From a virus, in IMG/VR virus record IMGVR_UViG_3300046000_006760, positions 1-39,995 of that record: a stretch of DNA of 39,995 nucleotides; one strand, 5' to 3'. Shown one piece after another: positions 38,764 through 39,995 of this stretch. Under the pieces are notes generated by a model that saw only the letters and a program-made list of their open reading frames with translations, had not been told where the DNA came from and made no database searches. Made by a program: the position numbers and the translations under genes. Position 1 is the stretch's first letter, and each line of letters opens with the position of its first letter.

Positions 38764-39237
38764 GTGGCGACACAAACAGTCGAATTCAGAAGCCCGCCAT
38801 CGCAAACAATCACGGCAAAATTGTTTGCTGTTGGTAGCGATACGCAGGTCGCGTCGGTATCCAGCACGGAAGCGACAAACCGAAAAGGCACTTATTCCGC
38901 AGCCTACACCGACGTTGCGGCAGGCGAGTATGAACTGATTGCACTGGTTGGTGCTGTGCCGGTTGCTCGATGGTTTGTGACTTTGACGCTGACGACTGCG
39001 ACGTTTCAGGCTTACGACAAATCAAGAGCGGAACTGGACTCCGCTGTTGGTACGCAGATAACGAACATCGAGAACGCATCAGGGTATCTCTTGGCTGTTC
39101 TGGCCGGAGCATGTGCAGACCCGCAGACGGCATCAGAGACTTATGCAATCACGGTGTTCGGGTCAACGTTTACGGTCGACATGGCCGGGCAGACATCCAC
39201 TGGAACAAGGACAGCTCCAACGCTGACTAAATCATGA
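38764..39237 (+). CDS. Accessory fibre / baseplate-like protein
   Basis: A 157-residue protein: beta-rich N-terminus (T-V-E-F-R-S-P-P-S-Q-T-I-T-A-K-L-F, D-V-A-A-G-E-Y-E-L-I-A-L-V), a charged linker (Y-D-K-S-R-A-E-L) and a second beta-rich part. It resembles small receptor-binding or upper-baseplate proteins, but no family is certain. The start is GTG three bases after the previous stop. ATGA connects it to the next gene. Confidence 0.55.
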   Translation: MATQTVEFRSPPSQTITAKLFAVGSDTQVASVSSTEATNRKGTYSAAYTDVAAGEYELIALVGAVPVARWFVTLTLTTATFQAYDKSRAELDSAVGTQITNIENASGYLLAVLAGACADPQTASETYAITVFGSTFTVDMAGQTSTGTRTAPTLTKS

Positions 39238-39452
39238 GCACGGGAAGATTTGCACAACGGGGGTTTGCCTTTCAGAGCTTTGCGTTTCGGACGTGGGGGC
39301 TGGCTGGGGGTTCAACGGCAGATTCAGGCGTTCCCTCTGGTGGTGTTGTCGCCAGTCAGTTAAGCCGATCCGTGTTTGCAAGGCCAGATCGATGTGTTGA
39401 TGCGTCACAGTTCAGCCGTGTTGTTGTGGCATTACCGGAGCGAATCAGATGA
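39234..39452 (+). CDS. Small hypothetical protein, fibre cluster
   Basis: A 72-residue protein with Phe- and Arg-rich first half (F-A-Q-R-G-F-A-F-Q-S-F-A-F-R) and two similar segments in the second half (S-Q-L-S-R-S-V-F-A-R-P and S-Q-F-S-R-V-V-V-A-L-P). It overlaps both neighbours by ATGA. Function unknown. Confidence 0.5.
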   Translation: MSTGRFAQRGFAFQSFAFRTWGLAGGSTADSGVPSGGVVASQLSRSVFARPDRCVDASQFSRVVVALPERIR

Positions 39453-39805
39453 CGACATGCGTCGATTTCGATGGCACTATTTGCAAGCACGTAGACGACA
39501 CGCTAGTACGGTATGCGGACTTCGGGCCAATGCTCACGAGTGCCGAAACTATTAGCTCGGCAACGGTGACATGCGCGGACGATACCGCCCTGACAATCAC
39601 AGCGGTGACAGTTATAAGCACTGACACATCGGTGCCGACACGACAGGGATCGCGATTGATCTCGGCCAACAAAGGGATCTCATTTGCCTTGGCTGCAGGG
39701 ACAGCGATTGCCGAGACCGCAGAGCCGATTCGGATGAAGATCTCAGCGACGCTCAGCACGGGCAAAATGGCGGTCAGAACGGCACGGTTGAGGGTGTCTA
39801 ATTGA
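39449..39805 (+). CDS. Small beta-rich fibre-cluster protein
   Basis: A 118-residue protein of mainly beta strands and Thr/Ser/Ala turns (A-T-V-T-C-A-D-D-T-A-L-T-I-T-A-V-T-V-I), like short virion surface proteins. It is the last gene before the A-tract region and overlaps its upstream neighbour by ATGA. Function unknown. Confidence 0.5.
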   Translation: MTTCVDFDGTICKHVDDTLVRYADFGPMLTSAETISSATVTCADDTALTITAVTVISTDTSVPTRQGSRLISANKGISFALAAGTAIAETAEPIRMKISATLSTGKMAVRTARLRVSN

Positions 39806-39809
39806 GGGT

Positions 39810-39946
39810 AAAAACGGGGTCAAAATCGGCCTAAAAACCGCCCTAAAATGGGCTTAAAAATGGCCCAAAACTAGGCAAAAACATGCCAAAAACACGGAAA
39901 AAACGCGACGGAATGCCACAAAACGCATCAAAAACATTGGGGTTTT
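39810..39946. repeat. Helically phased A-tract array (intrinsically bent DNA)
   Basis: Eleven runs of four to six A start at 39810, 39822, 39833, 39845, 39856, 39867, 39877, 39888, 39898, 39920 and 39930, plus TTTT at 39943. Centres are 10.5-11.5 bases apart, with one double step of 21. GC-rich linkers separate them. DNA with such phasing bends strongly in one direction, as near phage packaging sites or origins. Confidence 0.8.
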
Positions 39947-39969
39947 CGAATCGAAAGGTACTCCCAGCA

Positions 39970-39992
39970 CCCCCCGGAGGGGGCGCGCCTCC
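39970..39992. other. GC-rich dyad at window end
   Basis: Six C (39970-39975), GGA, then five G (39979-39983) form a short hairpin, followed by the palindrome GGCGCGCC (39982-39989) and CCTCC mirrored by GGAGG (39976-39980). Such a dyad after bent DNA and next to the terminase genes, if the ends join, is what a cos or pac site could look like. Confidence 0.35.
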
Positions 39993-39995
39993 TTC

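Noticed and set aside
1-39995. Known anti-phage defence systems such as restriction-modification, toxin-antitoxin or retron
   Set aside because: I saw no methyltransferase, reverse transcriptase, or recognisable toxin-antitoxin pair; the HNH and KilA-N genes alone are not enough.

Overview
The window reads as a nearly complete, probably complete, genome of a temperate siphovirus. The host is most likely a planctomycete. This rests on the integrase type (an H-N-L-R box with G-N in place of the usual G-H before an H-Y nucleophile), a canonical EF-hand in the tape measure protein, and a general resemblance of small genes to planctomycete families; it is inference from recall, not a database result. 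Almost every gene is on the + strand, tightly packed, with many ATGA, GTGA and TAATG stop/start overlaps. An apparently intact attP lies in the middle of the window with phage genes on both sides, so the sequence looks like the excised or packaged form rather than an integrated prophage.

Layout. 1-7.3 kb: packaging and capsid (terminase small and gpA-type large subunits, zinc-ribbon protein, gpW-like protein, gpB-type portal, one gene encoding prohead protease plus major capsid protein). 7.4-18.3 kb: decoration/neck proteins, tail terminator, tail tube, a tape measure of 665 residues (about 100 nm of tail at roughly 0.15 nm per residue), tail hub and a large tail-tip protein. 18.4-19.4 kb: the only minus-strand block, with a membrane zinc-ribbon protein and a small basic DNA-binding protein, read away from a structured regulatory region (19.4-19.8 kb). 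19.8-21.35 kb: excisionase-like protein, tyrosine integrase and attP.

21.4-32.9 kb: early region with a HTH protein, an HNH protein probably made by a -1 frameshift, a ParB-DUF4326 fusion, small regulators, a phage CsrA, a RecE-type exonuclease, RusA resolvase, an HD phosphohydrolase, and a lambda O/P-like replication pair with iterons inside the initiator gene. A second, degenerate tyrosine recombinase and a DUF6884-like protein follow. 32.9-37.2 kb: a sigma70-like promoter, then holin, an H1-like membrane protein, a KilA-N/HNH fusion, a papain-like cysteine peptidase, a lipoprotein and a PAS-domain membrane protein. I see no lysozyme, amidase or transglycosylase anywhere, so the papain-like enzyme is the best endolysin candidate. 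37.2-39.8 kb: tail fibre and accessory fibre genes. 39.81-39.99 kb: a helically phased A-tract array followed by a GC-rich dyad; if the ends join, this lies directly upstream of the terminase genes, where a packaging site would be expected.

The most unusual content is the papain-type lysis candidate with its PAS membrane neighbour, the attP architecture, the phased A-tracts, the iteron origin, the probable frameshifted HNH gene and the phage CsrA.
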